Positions 39,745 to 49,477 are shown, numbered from the stretch's first letter. The stretch: 58,051 nt of DNA from Lachnoclostridium sp. MSJ-17 (GCF_018918205.1 NZ_JAHLQB010000028.1:1-58051); one strand, 5' to 3'. Notes: generated by a model not told the origin, from the letters alone. Made by a program: numbers and translations.

Positions 39745-40380
39745 ATGTCACGCGAATATAAAATCAGAACCAAAAACAAAAACGTATTTCTCCGCGTTAA
39801 AAAGGGTCATTTTGCGACCATGCACTGCCACACGAACTACTACATTGACGTGACGACTCAAAAGACCCGTCTGTCCGAGGCGGAGGCTGTCGCGAAGGAA
39901 ATGGTTGCCGCGTACCGCGCTTCCACGATCGTCGACACGATCATCTGTCTTGACGGCACCGAGGTCATCGGCGCCTGCATAGCGCGCGAGCTGACTGCGG
40001 ACAACTTCGTCAACATGAACGCTCACCAGACGATCTACGTTGTCAGCCCCGAGTTTATCGGCGGCGGTCAGATGATTTTCCGCGACAACCTGATTCCCAT
40101 GGTTCACAACAAGCACGTCCTTATCCTCGCCGCTTCCGTCACCACCGGAAAAACCGCTCTCGCGGCTGTCGACGCGATCAAATACTACGGCGGTATCGTG
40201 GTTGGTATCTCGGCGATTTTCGCCACCGTCGAGGAATGCGACGGCCACCCTGTTCACACGATTTTCGACCCCAACGACCTCGGCGACTACCAGAGCTACA
40301 AGCCGCACCGCTGTCCGATATGTCAGCGCGGCGAAAAAATCGAGGCGCTCGTCAACAGCTACGGCTATTCGGCGCTTTAA
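39745..40380 (+). CDS. Phosphoribosyltransferase-like protein with altered PRPP loop
   Basis: 211 aa. The fold order matches type I PRTases: IVDTIICLDGTEVIGACIAR as strand-loop with Asp-Gly, then MVHNKHVLILAASVTTGKT and ALAAVDAIKYYGGIVVGISA as the PRPP-binding strand-loop-helix, then IFATVEECDGHPVHTIFD. Normal enzymes have two acidic residues directly before the 'V.TTG' loop; here they are Ala-Ala. HRCPICQRGEKIEALVNS near the end has a CxxC. It could be an enzyme with weak PRPP use or a regulator. ATG 39745 follows GGGAGG. Monocistronic between two terminators. Orotate PRTase is the nearest relative I can suggest. Confidence 0.75.
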   Translation: MSREYKIRTKNKNVFLRVKKGHFATMHCHTNYYIDVTTQKTRLSEAEAVAKEMVAAYRASTIVDTIICLDGTEVIGACIARELTADNFVNMNAHQTIYVVSPEFIGGGQMIFRDNLIPMVHNKHVLILAASVTTGKTALAAVDAIKYYGGIVVGISAIFATVEECDGHPVHTIFDPNDLGDYQSYKPHRCPICQRGEKIEALVNSYGYSAL

Positions 40381-40386
40381 CTTATT

Positions 40387-40436
40387 AAAAAAAATTCCCG
40401 GCAAGACCGCTGAGTCCTGCCGGGATTATTTTTTAT
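40387..40436. terminator. Bidirectional terminator between the PRTase-like gene and ktrA
   Basis: TCCCGGCA and TGCCGGGA pair with a 14-base loop, flanked by A-run and T-run. Confidence 0.85.
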
Positions 40437-40438
40437 CA

Positions 40439-41083
40439 TTAAATTCTGAGCGCTCTCTTTACGTCCTCGAATTTTCCGAGCACAAATGCGATATCCTCGG
40501 ACTTGACCATGGTGTCCGCCGAGGGAATCAGCACCTCGCCGCCGCGCTTTATCGTCAGAATATTGAGGTTGTAGTTCTTGCGCGCGTCGATCTGAACAAG
40601 CGTTTTTCCGTGCCACGCCTTCGGGACCTTCAATTCATAGATATTGTATTCCTGCTCGAGGTGGAAATAATCCAGAATGCTGTCCGACGCGTACTTTGTA
40701 GCGATACGGAGCGCCGTCTGCTTTTCGGGATAGACGACCTCGTCCGCGCCGTTGCGGAGCAAAAACTTCATCTGCACGTCGTTTGTAGCTCTCGAAATCA
40801 CCTTTCTCGCGCCGAGTTCGCTGAGCAGTGAAGTCGCTTCAAGCGAGCTCTGGAAGTGGCTTCCGAGGGTGACGAAGCACACGTCGTAGTTGTCGACGCC
40901 GAGTGTGCGGAGAAATTCCTCGTTAGTACCGTCGCCGATAGTGGCGTTAGTCACATAGGGAGCGATATCGTCGATAGTGTCCTCGTTGGTATCAACGATC
41001 ATAACCTCGCAGCGAAGCTCCTCCATTCGCATTGCAATCAAAGTGCCGAATTGTCCGGCGCCTATTACCAAAACCGATTTCAT
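40439..41083 (-). CDS. ktrA: K+ uptake regulatory subunit (KtrA/TrkA, RCK domain)
   Basis: 214 aa. SVLVIGAGQFGTLIAMRMEE is the Rossmann nucleotide-binding start, MIVDTNEDTIDDIA ends the second strand with Asp, and VISRATNDVQMKFLLRNGAD completes the RCK_N domain; an RCK_C domain follows (KAWHGKTLVQIDAR, GEVLIPSADTMV). It forms a cytoplasmic ring that gates the KtrB channel with ATP/ADP or NAD(H). ATG 41083 is preferred over the longer frame because AGGAG lies 8 bases upstream. 10 bases after ktrB. Confidence 0.95.
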   Translation of the reverse strand: MKSVLVIGAGQFGTLIAMRMEELRCEVMIVDTNEDTIDDIAPYVTNATIGDGTNEEFLRTLGVDNYDVCFVTLGSHFQSSLEATSLLSELGARKVISRATNDVQMKFLLRNGADEVVYPEKQTALRIATKYASDSILDYFHLEQEYNIYELKVPKAWHGKTLVQIDARKNYNLNILTIKRGGEVLIPSADTMVKSEDIAFVLGKFEDVKRALRI

Positions 41084-41093
41084 AATTACTCTC

Positions 41094-42437
41094 CTATCCG
41101 ATTGAAATTTTTTCAAGTGGCAGACGCGACTTGGTATTGCCCGAAGATGGCAGCGCCGCGTAAATCAGCGTCAGTCCTCCGACTCTGCCGAAGAACATCA
41201 ATACCATTAGTATTATCCTCGACATCAGTCCGAGCTTTGTGGTGATACCGAGCGTAAGACCTACCGTGCCAACGCCCGAGCTTGTCTCAAACATGCAGGT
41301 GAGCAGCGGAATGTGCTCAACCTGACTGATAACTACCGCGCTGACAAAGCAGAGAGCAAAATACATAAACAGAATAGCGCCCGCATTTCTTACCGCGTCG
41401 TCGGCGATTCTTCTCTTGAAGGTCTGGATATCCTTTTTTCTTCCGAATACCGCGACTGCTGCGAGGAAAAGCACGGCGATGGTTACGGTTTTCATTCCGC
41501 CCGCGGTTGAGCCCGGCGAGCCGCCTATCAGCATAAGAATTATCATGACCGCAATACCCGATTCGCTCATCTGCGTCAGGTCGGTCGAGTTGAAGCCCGC
41601 CGTTCTCGTCGTTACCGACTGGAAGAACGAGCTGAGTATCCTGTCGGACATATTCAGATTGCCGTATTCGCAGAAGAAGAAATAGATCGCCGGAACAACT
41701 ATCAGAAACAGCGTCGTGATAAGCACGACCTTTGTCTGCAGCGAATAGCGCTTGAAGCGGAAAAGATTTGTTTTCAGGTCGCCCCATACGAGGAAGCCGA
41801 TACCGCCCGCGATGATCAGCAGCATGATTATGGTGTTAAGGTAGATATTGCTGCCGTAGGTTGTCAGCGACGAGAACTGCCCGCGCACTCCCAGCAGATC
41901 GAAGCCCGCATTGCAGAACGCTGAGATCGAGTGGAAGAACGAATACCAGATTCCCTTGAGAACGCCGAAATCACGGCAGAATACGGGGAACATCAGCGCC
42001 GCTCCGATAAGCTCGATAAGCAGCGAGGTTTTTATTATAAATCCGCTGTAGCGGACCATTCCGCCGACAGTGTGCGCCGAAACGGACTCCTTCATCATGC
42101 TTCTGTGCCACAGACCGATCTTCATTCCCGACGCGCGCATTATCGTCAGTCCGATCGTGATAACGCCCATTCCGCCTATCTGGATAAGCGTGATAATGAC
42201 CGCCTGTCCGAAAAACGACCAGTATGTAGCCGTATCCCTCACTATAAGTCCGGTTACGCAGGTCGCCGAGGTCGCGGTGAACAGAGCGTCGGCAAACGGC
42301 GTGAACACGCGCTCCCTCGAGGATATCGGCAGCATCAGCAGCAGCGTTCCCACCATGATAAGCGAGAAGAAGCTGAGGATAATAATACGGAACGAGGACA
42401 TATTTTTCCGTTTTTTCTTTTTGATTTGTTCTTGCAT
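41094..42437 (-). CDS. ktrB: K+ uptake channel subunit (KtrB/TrkH)
   Basis: 447 aa, four M1-P-M2 repeats. Selectivity-filter loops: TSATCVTGL, ISAFCNAGFDLLG, TTRTAGFNSTD and SSGVGTVGLTLG, each with the key Gly. GGSPGSTAGGMKTVTIAVLF after the third loop is the usual gating region. It moves K+ (with Na+ in Ktr systems) inward. AAGAGG lies 10 bases before ATG 42437. Operon ktrBA, ending at the terminator 40387-40436. Confidence 0.95.
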   Translation of the reverse strand: MQEQIKKKKRKNMSSFRIIILSFFSLIMVGTLLLMLPISSRERVFTPFADALFTATSATCVTGLIVRDTATYWSFFGQAVIITLIQIGGMGVITIGLTIMRASGMKIGLWHRSMMKESVSAHTVGGMVRYSGFIIKTSLLIELIGAALMFPVFCRDFGVLKGIWYSFFHSISAFCNAGFDLLGVRGQFSSLTTYGSNIYLNTIIMLLIIAGGIGFLVWGDLKTNLFRFKRYSLQTKVVLITTLFLIVVPAIYFFFCEYGNLNMSDRILSSFFQSVTTRTAGFNSTDLTQMSESGIAVMIILMLIGGSPGSTAGGMKTVTIAVLFLAAVAVFGRKKDIQTFKRRIADDAVRNAGAILFMYFALCFVSAVVISQVEHIPLLTCMFETSSGVGTVGLTLGITTKLGLMSRIILMVLMFFGRVGGLTLIYAALPSSGNTKSRLPLEKISIG

Positions 42438-42507
42438 TATGATACCTCTTAATATGATTTATATCATTTCAATGGTAACACAAAAATCTGCAAATGTCTA
42501 CATAAAA

Positions 42508-42542
42508 ATATCCGGGACTGCCGCAAATGCGACAGCCCCTTG
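42508..42542 (-). terminator. Terminator of leuCD
   Basis: On the minus strand GGGGCTGTCGC and GCGGCAGTCCC pair around a 4-base loop, then GGATATTTTTAT. A nearly identical hairpin is at 50912-50938. Confidence 0.75.
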
Positions 42543-42547
42543 ATTTT

Positions 42548-43027
42548 TTAAAGTATAGAGTTGATAAGTCCGCCCTTTTGAATAATGTTCTGAATGAACT
42601 CCGGGAAGGGCTCAGCCTGATAGGTCTTGCCTGTGGTCTCGTCGGTGATAACGCCGGTGTTGAAATCGACCGAAACGGTGTCGCCGTCCTTGATCTCCTT
42701 TGCCGCCTCGTCGCACTCAAGGATCGGCAGACCGATGTTGATCGAGTTGCGGTAAAAGATGCGCGCGAAGGTCGACGCGATAACGCAGGAGATTCCGCTC
42801 GCCTTGATAGCGATCGGAGCGTGCTCACGCGATGAGCCGCAGCCGAAGTTCTTCTCGGCTACCATGATATCGCCTTCTTGTACCTTATTAACAAACTCCG
42901 CGTCGATATCCTCCATGCAGTGAGCCGCAAGCTCCTTGTGGGAAGCGGTGTTGAGATAGCGCGCGGGAATAATTACGTCGGTGTCGACGTTGTCTCCGAA
43001 TTTATGTACTCTGCCTTTTGCGTTCAT
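42548..43027 (-). CDS. leuD: 3-isopropylmalate dehydratase small subunit
   Basis: 159 aa. [20 protein letters not shown] and [20 protein letters not shown] are the swivel-domain motifs of LeuD. Length and the 'DVIIPARYL' form match the archaeal/clostridial LeuCD branch. It joins LeuC to turn 2-isopropylmalate into 3-isopropylmalate. AAGGAGG lies 8 bases before ATG 43027; leuC ends 12 bases upstream. leuA and leuB are not in the window. Confidence 0.96.
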   Translation of the reverse strand: MNAKGRVHKFGDNVDTDVIIPARYLNTASHKELAAHCMEDIDAEFVNKVQEGDIMVAEKNFGCGSSREHAPIAIKASGISCVIASTFARIFYRNSINIGLPILECDEAAKEIKDGDTVSVDFNTGVITDETTGKTYQAEPFPEFIQNIIQKGGLINSIL

Positions 43028-43039
43028 GTTATTTCCTCC

Positions 43040-44305
43040 TTAAACCTTTGCGGGGTCGACGATGTAGCCCGCAACTGCGCTTGCCGCCGCGACTGCGGGG
43101 CTTGCGAGATATACCTCGCTGTCTACGTGACCCATTCTGCCGACGAAGTTGCGGTTGGTGGTCGAAACCGCTCTCTCGCCCGCCGCGAGAATACCCATGT
43201 GACCGCCGAGACAGGGACCGCAGGTCGGAGTTGAAACGACCGCTCCCGCCTCAACGAAGATATCGAACAGACCCTCGTGCATAGCCTGCAGCCAGATTTT
43301 CTGTGTGCCGGGGATAACGATGCAGCGCACGCCCTTGGCGAGCTTTTTGCCCTTGAAAATCTCAGCCGCTGCTCTGAGGTCGGAAATTCTGCCGTTTGTG
43401 CAGGAGCCGATCACGCACTGGTCGATTTTTACCTCGCCCGCGGCGATCTCGTCGACGGTTCTGGTATTCTCGGGAAGGTGCGGGAATGCGACTGTCGGGC
43501 GGATATCGCCGAGGTCGATCGTGTACTCCTCGTCGTAAACAGCGTCCTCGTCGGCGGTGTACTCGACGGGAGTTCCCTGATATCTGCCGTTGCAGTATTC
43601 TCTTGTCACGTCGTCGACCGGGAAAATGCCGTTCTTCGCGCCGGCTTCGATAGCCATGTTCGCGATGCAGAGCCTGTCGTCCATATTCAGCTCAGCCACA
43701 CCCTCGCCGGTGAATTCCATAGACTTGTAGAGAGCGCCGTCGACGCCGATCATTCCGATGATGTGAAGGATAACGTCCTTGCCGCTGACATAGCCCTTGG
43801 GCTTGCCGACGAGATTGAACTTTATCGCGGACGGAACCTTGAACCACGCCTTGCCGCTGATCATTCCGGCAGCCATATCGGTTGAGCCTACGCCGGTCGA
43901 GAACGCGCCGAGCGCGCCGTAGGTGCAGGTGTGGGAATCCGCGCCGATGCACAGGCAGCCGGGTCCTACAAGACCGATTTCGGGCAGAAGCGCGTGCTCA
44001 ATGCCCATCATACCTACGTCCATAAAGTTCTTGATGTCGTACTTGTTAGCAAAGTTTCTCGTCTGCTTGACGAGAGTCGCCGCCTTGATGTCCTTGTTAG
44101 GCGTAAAATGGTCCATGATCATTGCGATCTTGGTGTTGTCGAACACGGCTGTCGCGCCGTTCTGCTCGAAAACGTTGATTGCGACAGGTGAGGTTACGTC
44201 GTTGCCGAGAACCATGTCGAGCTTCGCGTTGATAAGCTGACCCGCCTTTACCTCCTCAAGCCCCGCGTGAGCCGCGAGGATTTTCTGGGACATTGTCATA
44301 CCCAT
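43040..44305 (-). CDS. leuC: 3-isopropylmalate dehydratase large subunit
   Basis: 421 aa. Fe-S ligands in [18 protein letters not shown] (about 301) and [19 protein letters not shown] (about 361 and 364); [20 protein letters not shown] and [10 protein letters not shown] are aconitase-family signatures. The length fits the HacA/LeuC branch that pairs with a 159-aa LeuD. ATG 44305 is preferred over the longer frame because GGAGTG lies 8 bases upstream. It starts only 28 bases after the DUF4340 gene with no terminator between, so it may be read from the ABC operon. Confidence 0.97.
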   Translation of the reverse strand: MGMTMSQKILAAHAGLEEVKAGQLINAKLDMVLGNDVTSPVAINVFEQNGATAVFDNTKIAMIMDHFTPNKDIKAATLVKQTRNFANKYDIKNFMDVGMMGIEHALLPEIGLVGPGCLCIGADSHTCTYGALGAFSTGVGSTDMAAGMISGKAWFKVPSAIKFNLVGKPKGYVSGKDVILHIIGMIGVDGALYKSMEFTGEGVAELNMDDRLCIANMAIEAGAKNGIFPVDDVTREYCNGRYQGTPVEYTADEDAVYDEEYTIDLGDIRPTVAFPHLPENTRTVDEIAAGEVKIDQCVIGSCTNGRISDLRAAAEIFKGKKLAKGVRCIVIPGTQKIWLQAMHEGLFDIFVEAGAVVSTPTCGPCLGGHMGILAAGERAVSTTNRNFVGRMGHVDSEVYLASPAVAAASAVAGYIVDPAKV

Positions 44306-44333
44306 AATTGTATCACTCCAATTTTTAAATATG

Positions 44334-45812
44334 TTAATTAAACTTTTCAAGACCCTCGAGGGCTCTTGTGATATCCGACTTTCTCGCGTGACCCATGACC
44401 TTTCCGTTTACAACGGCGGTGTAGAGCGTGTCGGTGTCGGGATAGAACGCGACCTCGTCGGAATCGCCGTCCTCGTATGTGTATTTAACAGTGAGCGTCG
44501 CGTCGCCGCCTGTGCTGCCGTCCTTCGGGTCGGCAAGCTCGATCATTCCGACGTCTGAGCAGAAGCCCGAGAAGTTCTCGATCTGAATCTCCTCGTCGCC
44601 GAGGAATACCGTAGTTACATAAGAGGTATTCTCGTTGCCCTCGTCGTCGGTGGTGTGCGACTCGCGTGTGCTGAGCTTAAACGCCTTATCGTTTACCTCG
44701 AAGCCTGTCAGCGCCGTCATCTTGGGATAGAGCACGTACTCGCTGCAGAGCTTTTCGTAGGTCGTCTCGATCCACGGAACCTTCTCCGCCTTTATTGTGT
44801 AGACGACGTTCCTGCCGTCGAGCATGAGATATGCCTCGCCGTCGGAATCGGGCTTTGAGGCGTAGAGCTTAACGGTCGTGTCGGGATAATCAGCGCTCAG
44901 AGTAGCGTAGGGCTGTGAAAGACCCGCGTCGGAGAGCTGTGAATCTGAGGGATTGACGTACGCAACGGAGTCCGCGTACAGTCCGCGTATAGCGCCCTCG
45001 ATCTTGCTGGACTCAATCTCGCTTGCGAATCTCGTCATCGGCTCTGTGAGGTAGTAGGTAGACGAGAACTTCACGCCGCTGTACCTCTCGAGGGTAACTG
45101 ACTCTCCGTTCGATGTCACGCTTATCGTCTGCGCCTGACCGCTCTCGCCGTCGTCGGCGGCGTTGTTGATCGTCAGACTTATCAGATCATTCACTCCGAG
45201 GAGGAAGTTGTTGGCGGTATCGGTCTCTATAACGTAAATGTCCTTGCCGTCGCCGAACTTGATATATGTTCCTCTCGCCTGAGGAGCGTCCGCGCCGACG
45301 GTGATGACTTCCTTTGTGTCGTCCGTGAAGGTGATCTCTGCCACAGAACGCGGCTTGTCAAAGCCGAAGTCGCTGCCGCCGTCGTCCTTGCCCGCTATTC
45401 TGGTGAACGAGAGTGTAGCCGCGGCGTTAGCGATCCTGTCGGCGACGCCGGACTGCTTGTCGAACTCCTCGAAGCCCACGAGGGTGTACTCGGTAGCCTC
45501 GCCCTCGGGTGTGTAGGCGGTGATGTCGATAGTGCCCTTTTCGTTCTCGATGTGCATTGACTTGATGTCGGCGGGCACGTATTCCATCAAAGTGCCGTAG
45601 CCGTTCTCAGCGCCGCCGGTCTTGCCTATGACCGCCTGGTGAACGCCGTTTGAGTCGGTGCTGAGCGAGATATCGGCGGGCTCGTCGGGTGTGGCTGTAT
45701 CTGCGTCGGTTCCGCCGTCCTTTGGCAAAAGAAGCAGGAGAACCATAACTCCCGCGAGAATGACCGCTGCGGCGAGTATCGCGATAACCGTTATTTTTTT
45801 ACTTTTACTCAT
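44334..45812 (-). CDS. DUF4340-domain protein of the Gld-like ABC system
   Basis: 492 aa. One N-terminal membrane helix ([20 protein letters not shown]) and a long outside part of repeated beta units with phrases such as [31 protein letters not shown] and [20 protein letters not shown], characteristic of DUF4340. Acidic composition suits an extracytoplasmic site. The start overlaps the gldG-like stop as TAATG, implying coupled translation. DUF4340 proteins regularly follow GldG-like proteins in Firmicutes; their function is unknown. Confidence 0.88.
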   Translation of the reverse strand: MSKSKKITVIAILAAAVILAGVMVLLLLLPKDGGTDADTATPDEPADISLSTDSNGVHQAVIGKTGGAENGYGTLMEYVPADIKSMHIENEKGTIDITAYTPEGEATEYTLVGFEEFDKQSGVADRIANAAATLSFTRIAGKDDGGSDFGFDKPRSVAEITFTDDTKEVITVGADAPQARGTYIKFGDGKDIYVIETDTANNFLLGVNDLISLTINNAADDGESGQAQTISVTSNGESVTLERYSGVKFSSTYYLTEPMTRFASEIESSKIEGAIRGLYADSVAYVNPSDSQLSDAGLSQPYATLSADYPDTTVKLYASKPDSDGEAYLMLDGRNVVYTIKAEKVPWIETTYEKLCSEYVLYPKMTALTGFEVNDKAFKLSTRESHTTDDEGNENTSYVTTVFLGDEEIQIENFSGFCSDVGMIELADPKDGSTGGDATLTVKYTYEDGDSDEVAFYPDTDTLYTAVVNGKVMGHARKSDITRALEGLEKFN

Positions 45813-47296
45813 TACATATGCCTCCTGCGCAGCCATACTACTATGCCGATAACAAGTATCGCGACGGGAATCACGCCGATAAAGATGATGTTCATCGCGC
45901 CGGTCGTGGTGATGTCGGTAACACCGAGCTCGTTGTTCTCGAGCTTTTTGCCGGTGATCGTAACGCTCTCGTCAGACTTGTCGGAGACCGTGTTGAGCAC
46001 GCTCATGAAGAAGTCGGCGTTGTTGAGGCTGTTCATCGTCATGAAATCCGAGGAAAACATTCTGTCCGAACCGAAGATGATAAGCCTTGACTCAGCGCCT
46101 GACCCGCTCTTGACTCCCTCGGCGGCAACCGCAATATTCTTGCCGGTTATTCCGTCCTCGGGCTTGAAGCTGTCGTCCGCGTCGAGCGGGAATATGCCCG
46201 CGCGGTCGGAAGCGTTGAGCAGACCGTGAGCGGTGTTCTCGTCGGTGATCTCAATGCCGCGGGTCTGGTAAACCATGACGGGAATCTCCTTGTTCTTGAG
46301 CCCGTCGGTGTAGTAGTCGTTGTAGTCTGTGATGAATACGAACATGTCGGAGCTGCTGAGAAGGTGATCCTCGCTCGTCTCGTATACAAAGCCGTCGGTG
46401 AGCTTCATGCCCCACTCCTCGATCAGCGACTCGGCGTTAGGCGTCTCGGCGTTTTCGGGAGCCGGAATGTAGATGAGGTTCCTGCCGTATTTGCCGTCGT
46501 TGTCGAGCCACTTCTCGAGCTTTTCGACTGCCTTTGCGTCGAGGTCGACCTTCGGCGCGTAAATTATCGCGAACTGCGCGTCGTCGTCGAGGTCGTCAGT
46601 GAGGAGCGAAACCTCGCGCACGTCGTAGGCGTTGTTGGAAATCAGGGATTTGAGCGCTGTGTAGTCGCTCTCCTGATTGCCGGTGATGAAGTCGACAACG
46701 ACCATATTCTCTGTCGTTACCTTCATCGCAGCGGTGACTGTCGCCTGCTCGATAGTCGTGCCGTTTACCTGGTGGTAACCCGCCGCGAGGTACTGCTCGT
46801 CGTAGGTGAAGCAGTCGTCTGTCTTGACGCCCTGATAGCGGTCGCCGCACTCCATGACCGCCATTGTGTTGTTGGAGCTCCAGTCGATATTCTTATATTT
46901 ATTGGTAAATGAAGGATTTGAGGTGGTATCGACGTAGGATACGGTGAATTTTCCGCCTGACGCCGCCTCCATTTTTTCGAGCAGGTTCTTTGCCTGAACG
47001 AAGTACTCGCCGTTGCCGACGAAGGAGTTCTCGGGACTGAGAATGTACATATTCACATCGTCGTCGAGGTGCGCCATGAAATCTTCAGCGTCGCTTGAGA
47101 GAGCGTAAGCGCTGTTTGCGGTCAGATCCATTTTGAGGTTCGGGAAACGCTCTACGAGCAGTCCCACTACTATGTTGAGCACCACGACGAGAGCGACTGC
47201 CGAAACAACAAGTACGGCGGCAATACTGCCGTGGCGGGCTTTTCTCGATTTGAGGAACGCCTTGATGCCTTTGGAGGATTTGTTTTTCTTTTCCAT
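45812..47296 (-). CDS. GldG-like ABC transport auxiliary protein
   Basis: 494 aa. N-terminal helix (IAAVLVVSAVALVVVLNIVV) and C-terminal helix (MNIIFIGVIPVAILVIGIVV) frame an outside domain with NLKMDLTANSAYALSSDAED (the typical 'D.T....Y.LS' start), VVVDFITGNQESDYTALKSL, IIYAPKVDLDAKAVEKLEKW and RLIIFGSDRMFSSDFM. This is the ABC_transp_aux pattern of GldG. AGGAGG lies 10 bases before ATG 47296; 12 bases after the permease gene. Confidence 0.9.
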   Translation of the reverse strand: MEKKNKSSKGIKAFLKSRKARHGSIAAVLVVSAVALVVVLNIVVGLLVERFPNLKMDLTANSAYALSSDAEDFMAHLDDDVNMYILSPENSFVGNGEYFVQAKNLLEKMEAASGGKFTVSYVDTTSNPSFTNKYKNIDWSSNNTMAVMECGDRYQGVKTDDCFTYDEQYLAAGYHQVNGTTIEQATVTAAMKVTTENMVVVDFITGNQESDYTALKSLISNNAYDVREVSLLTDDLDDDAQFAIIYAPKVDLDAKAVEKLEKWLDNDGKYGRNLIYIPAPENAETPNAESLIEEWGMKLTDGFVYETSEDHLLSSSDMFVFITDYNDYYTDGLKNKEIPVMVYQTRGIEITDENTAHGLLNASDRAGIFPLDADDSFKPEDGITGKNIAVAAEGVKSGSGAESRLIIFGSDRMFSSDFMTMNSLNNADFFMSVLNTVSDKSDESVTITGKKLENNELGVTDITTTGAMNIIFIGVIPVAILVIGIVVWLRRRHM

Positions 47297-47308
47297 ATAT
47301 ATACCTCC

Positions 47309-48013
47309 TTAGCTCCAGCGTCTTTTCTCAAGCGCTCTGACAGTGAAGAACAAAAACAGCGCCGTCACGCTCAGGAAGAATATCACATCGGTAATACTGA
47401 GAATACCGTATGTGAAGTTTTCGTAGTAATTCATGAAGCTGATCTTCTCGATAGCAGTTGATATCCAATCGACGCTGATGTTGTTCACGAAGTAGCTCAT
47501 CATGCTGATAAGAAGTCCCGCGCCCATTCCGAGGACAGCGGCGACAACCTGACTCTCCGTCAGAACGGAAATGAACACGTTGATCGCTATCATCGAGCTG
47601 CCGAGGAGGAGCGTTCCCAGCAGAGTGCAGAGAATCACCGACCACTGAGGCTGTGCGAAGAACGAGATCACCACTGCGTAGACGAGGAAGATCACGTTGC
47701 ACATCGCGAACATGATGAACGCCGCCAAAAACTTGCCTAGCACTATCTCCGTGAGCGAACAGGGCGAGGTCAGCAGCGCCTGGTCGGACTTCTGCTTCTT
47801 TTCCTCCGCGAACGACTTCATCGTGATGATCGGAATAATAAACATTATTATGAAGAACATGCTTGAGAATACATATGTCAGGCTGGTGGAGTTCTGCGCG
47901 AATACGTAGAAATTAAAGAACATACCCGAGAAGAAAAAGAACACCGCCATTACGACGTAAGCCGTCGCGGAGCTGAAATACGCGCTCATTTCGCGCTTTA
48001 GTATCGCGCCCAT
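47309..48013 (-). CDS. ABC-2 type permease, GldF-like
   Basis: 234 aa with six membrane segments. GAILKREMSAYFSSATAYVV at the N-terminus, RSFAEEKKQKSDQALLTSPC-like coupling loop (MKSFAEEKKQKSDQALLTSP) and a C-terminal pair of helices match ABC-2 permeases. One base separates its ATG from the stop of the ATPase gene. With the ATPase and the GldG-like protein it would form an exporter or a mechanical complex in the membrane; the substrate is unknown. Confidence 0.9.
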   Translation of the reverse strand: MGAILKREMSAYFSSATAYVVMAVFFFFSGMFFNFYVFAQNSTSLTYVFSSMFFIIMFIIPIITMKSFAEEKKQKSDQALLTSPCSLTEIVLGKFLAAFIMFAMCNVIFLVYAVVISFFAQPQWSVILCTLLGTLLLGSSMIAINVFISVLTESQVVAAVLGMGAGLLISMMSYFVNNISVDWISTAIEKISFMNYYENFTYGILSITDVIFFLSVTALFLFFTVRALEKRRWS

Positions 48014-48014
48014 A

Positions 48015-48971
48015 TCATTGACCTGCCTTTCCCGCGTCCTGAGTCAGCTTGAGGAACATGTCCTCAAGGCTCTCGTTGCCCGACTTCATCTCGAGAATCG
48101 GAGCGTTGATACGCGCCATCGCGCTGAACACCTCGCGCCGGATATCGAAGTCGTTGCCGTATTCCACGCTGTAAACCGCGGTTTTTTCGCCGAGCTCGCG
48201 CACCTTCATGTACTTCTTTACGCCGGGTATCTTCTTGATCTCGCCGATGATCTCAGACGGACTGCCCTCAACGGTGAGCGAGAGCTTCTGGGTGTCGGCG
48301 AGCGCCTTTGAGAGCTCGTCTGCCTTTGAGTCGGCGACAAGCCTGCCCTCGGAAATTACGATTATCCTGTCGCAGGTCGACGATATCTCGGAGAGGACGT
48401 GCGACGAGAAGATCACGGTGTGCTTCTTGCCTAGACTGCGGATAAGCTTGCGCACCTCGATGATCTGCTTGGGGTCAAGACCGACGGTCGGCTCATCCAG
48501 AATCAGCACAGGCGGATTTCCGAGCAGCGCCTGACCGAAGCCCACGCGCTGACGGTAGCCCTTGGACAGGTTCTTTATCAGCCTGTCAGCCTTGTCGGAA
48601 ATGCGCACCAGACGCATGATCTCGTCAATGTGCTCCTTTTTGGGCAGCCTGACTTTTTTGAGGTCGAACATAAACTCAAGGTACTTGCGCACCGTCATCT
48701 CGGGATAGAGCGGCGGAATCTCGGGAAGATAGCCGATTTTGCGCTTTGTTTCGCGGGGGTTCTCGAGAATCTCGGTTCCGTCAACCGTGACGGTTCCTGA
48801 GGTAGACGATATGTAACCCGTGATGATATTCATGGTTGTGGACTTGCCCGCGCCGTTAGGCCCAAGGAAACCCAGAACCTCGCCCGTATCGACGGTAAAG
48901 CTGATGTCGTCAAGAGCCTTGATGTCGCCGTAGCGTTTGGTAAGGTTTTTCACCTCAATCATGTGCTTCAC
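48015..48971 (-). CDS. ABC transporter ATP-binding protein, GldA-like
   Basis: 318 aa. Walker A GFLGPNGAGKSTTMNIITG, Q-loop region KIGYLPEIPPLYPEM, signature LSKGYRQRVGFGQALLG, Walker B VLILDEPTVGLDPKQ and the H-loop TVIFSSHVLSEIS are all intact. An extra C-terminal domain of about 100 residues (LSLTVEGSPSEIIGEIKKI) is usual for this class. First gene of the operon ATPase-permease-GldG-DUF4340. AAGGAGTG lies 8-9 bases before ATG 48971. Confidence 0.95.
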   Translation of the reverse strand: MKHMIEVKNLTKRYGDIKALDDISFTVDTGEVLGFLGPNGAGKSTTMNIITGYISSTSGTVTVDGTEILENPRETKRKIGYLPEIPPLYPEMTVRKYLEFMFDLKKVRLPKKEHIDEIMRLVRISDKADRLIKNLSKGYRQRVGFGQALLGNPPVLILDEPTVGLDPKQIIEVRKLIRSLGKKHTVIFSSHVLSEISSTCDRIIVISEGRLVADSKADELSKALADTQKLSLTVEGSPSEIIGEIKKIPGVKKYMKVRELGEKTAVYSVEYGNDFDIRREVFSAMARINAPILEMKSGNESLEDMFLKLTQDAGKAGQ

Positions 48972-49068
48972 TCCTTGTATATTTATAAAACACCGATAAT
49001 AATATTACCACAAAAAACGCCGTTTGGGTAGGGCTTTATAAAAATTTTCAACGGAATTTCACATTCAC

Positions 49069-49097
49069 GTATGATTTGTGCGTCAACGGACAAACTA
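49069..49097 (+). promoter_or_regulatory. Candidate forespore (sigma-G type) promoter
   Basis: GTATG (49069-49073), 17 bases, CAAACTA (49091-49097), one base off the sigma-G consensus GHATR-N17/18-CATNHTA. No sigma-A promoter is evident before the spoVAE-like gene. Confidence 0.4.
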
Positions 49098-49120
49098 TAC
49101 TCATTGAAAGGAGAATTTCC

Positions 49121-49477
49121 ATGCAATACATTTACGCTTTTCTTGTCGGCGGAGCGATCTGCCTTATCGGGCAGCTGCTTATCGACAAAACAAAGCTCAC
49201 ACCGGCAAAAATCCTGACAGGCTTCGTTGTAGCGGGAGTCGCGCTGAGCGCTCTCGGTCTGTATCAGCCTCTCGCTGACTTTGCGGGCGAAGGCTCCGCC
49301 GTACCAATAAGCGGCTTCGGCAACCTTATGGCTGAGGGAATGAAGGACGCCCTGCGCGAGGACGGCGCTCTCGGAATTCTGACGGGCGCTCTCAAAAGCG
49401 CCGCTGCTGGTATCGGCGCGGCTATCATTTTCAGTCTGTTAGGAGGATTGTTAGGAAAGGCTAAGGGCAAGGACTGA
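49121..49477 (+). CDS. spoVAE: Stage V sporulation protein AE-like (SpoVAE)
   Basis: 118 aa. AFLVGGAICLIGQLLIDKTK and LTPAKILTGFVVAGVALSAL followed by LYQPLADFAGEGSAVPISGF are typical of SpoVAE(b), a small membrane protein of the SpoVA channel that loads dipicolinic acid into the spore core. Three or four hydrophobic segments are visible, and GALKSAAAGIGAAIIFSLLG near the end is also conserved. AAGGAG lies 9 bases before ATG 49121. In other spore formers it sits with spoVAC and spoVAD; here it is alone. Confidence 0.87.
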   Translation: MQYIYAFLVGGAICLIGQLLIDKTKLTPAKILTGFVVAGVALSALGLYQPLADFAGEGSAVPISGFGNLMAEGMKDALREDGALGILTGALKSAAAGIGAAIIFSLLGGLLGKAKGKD

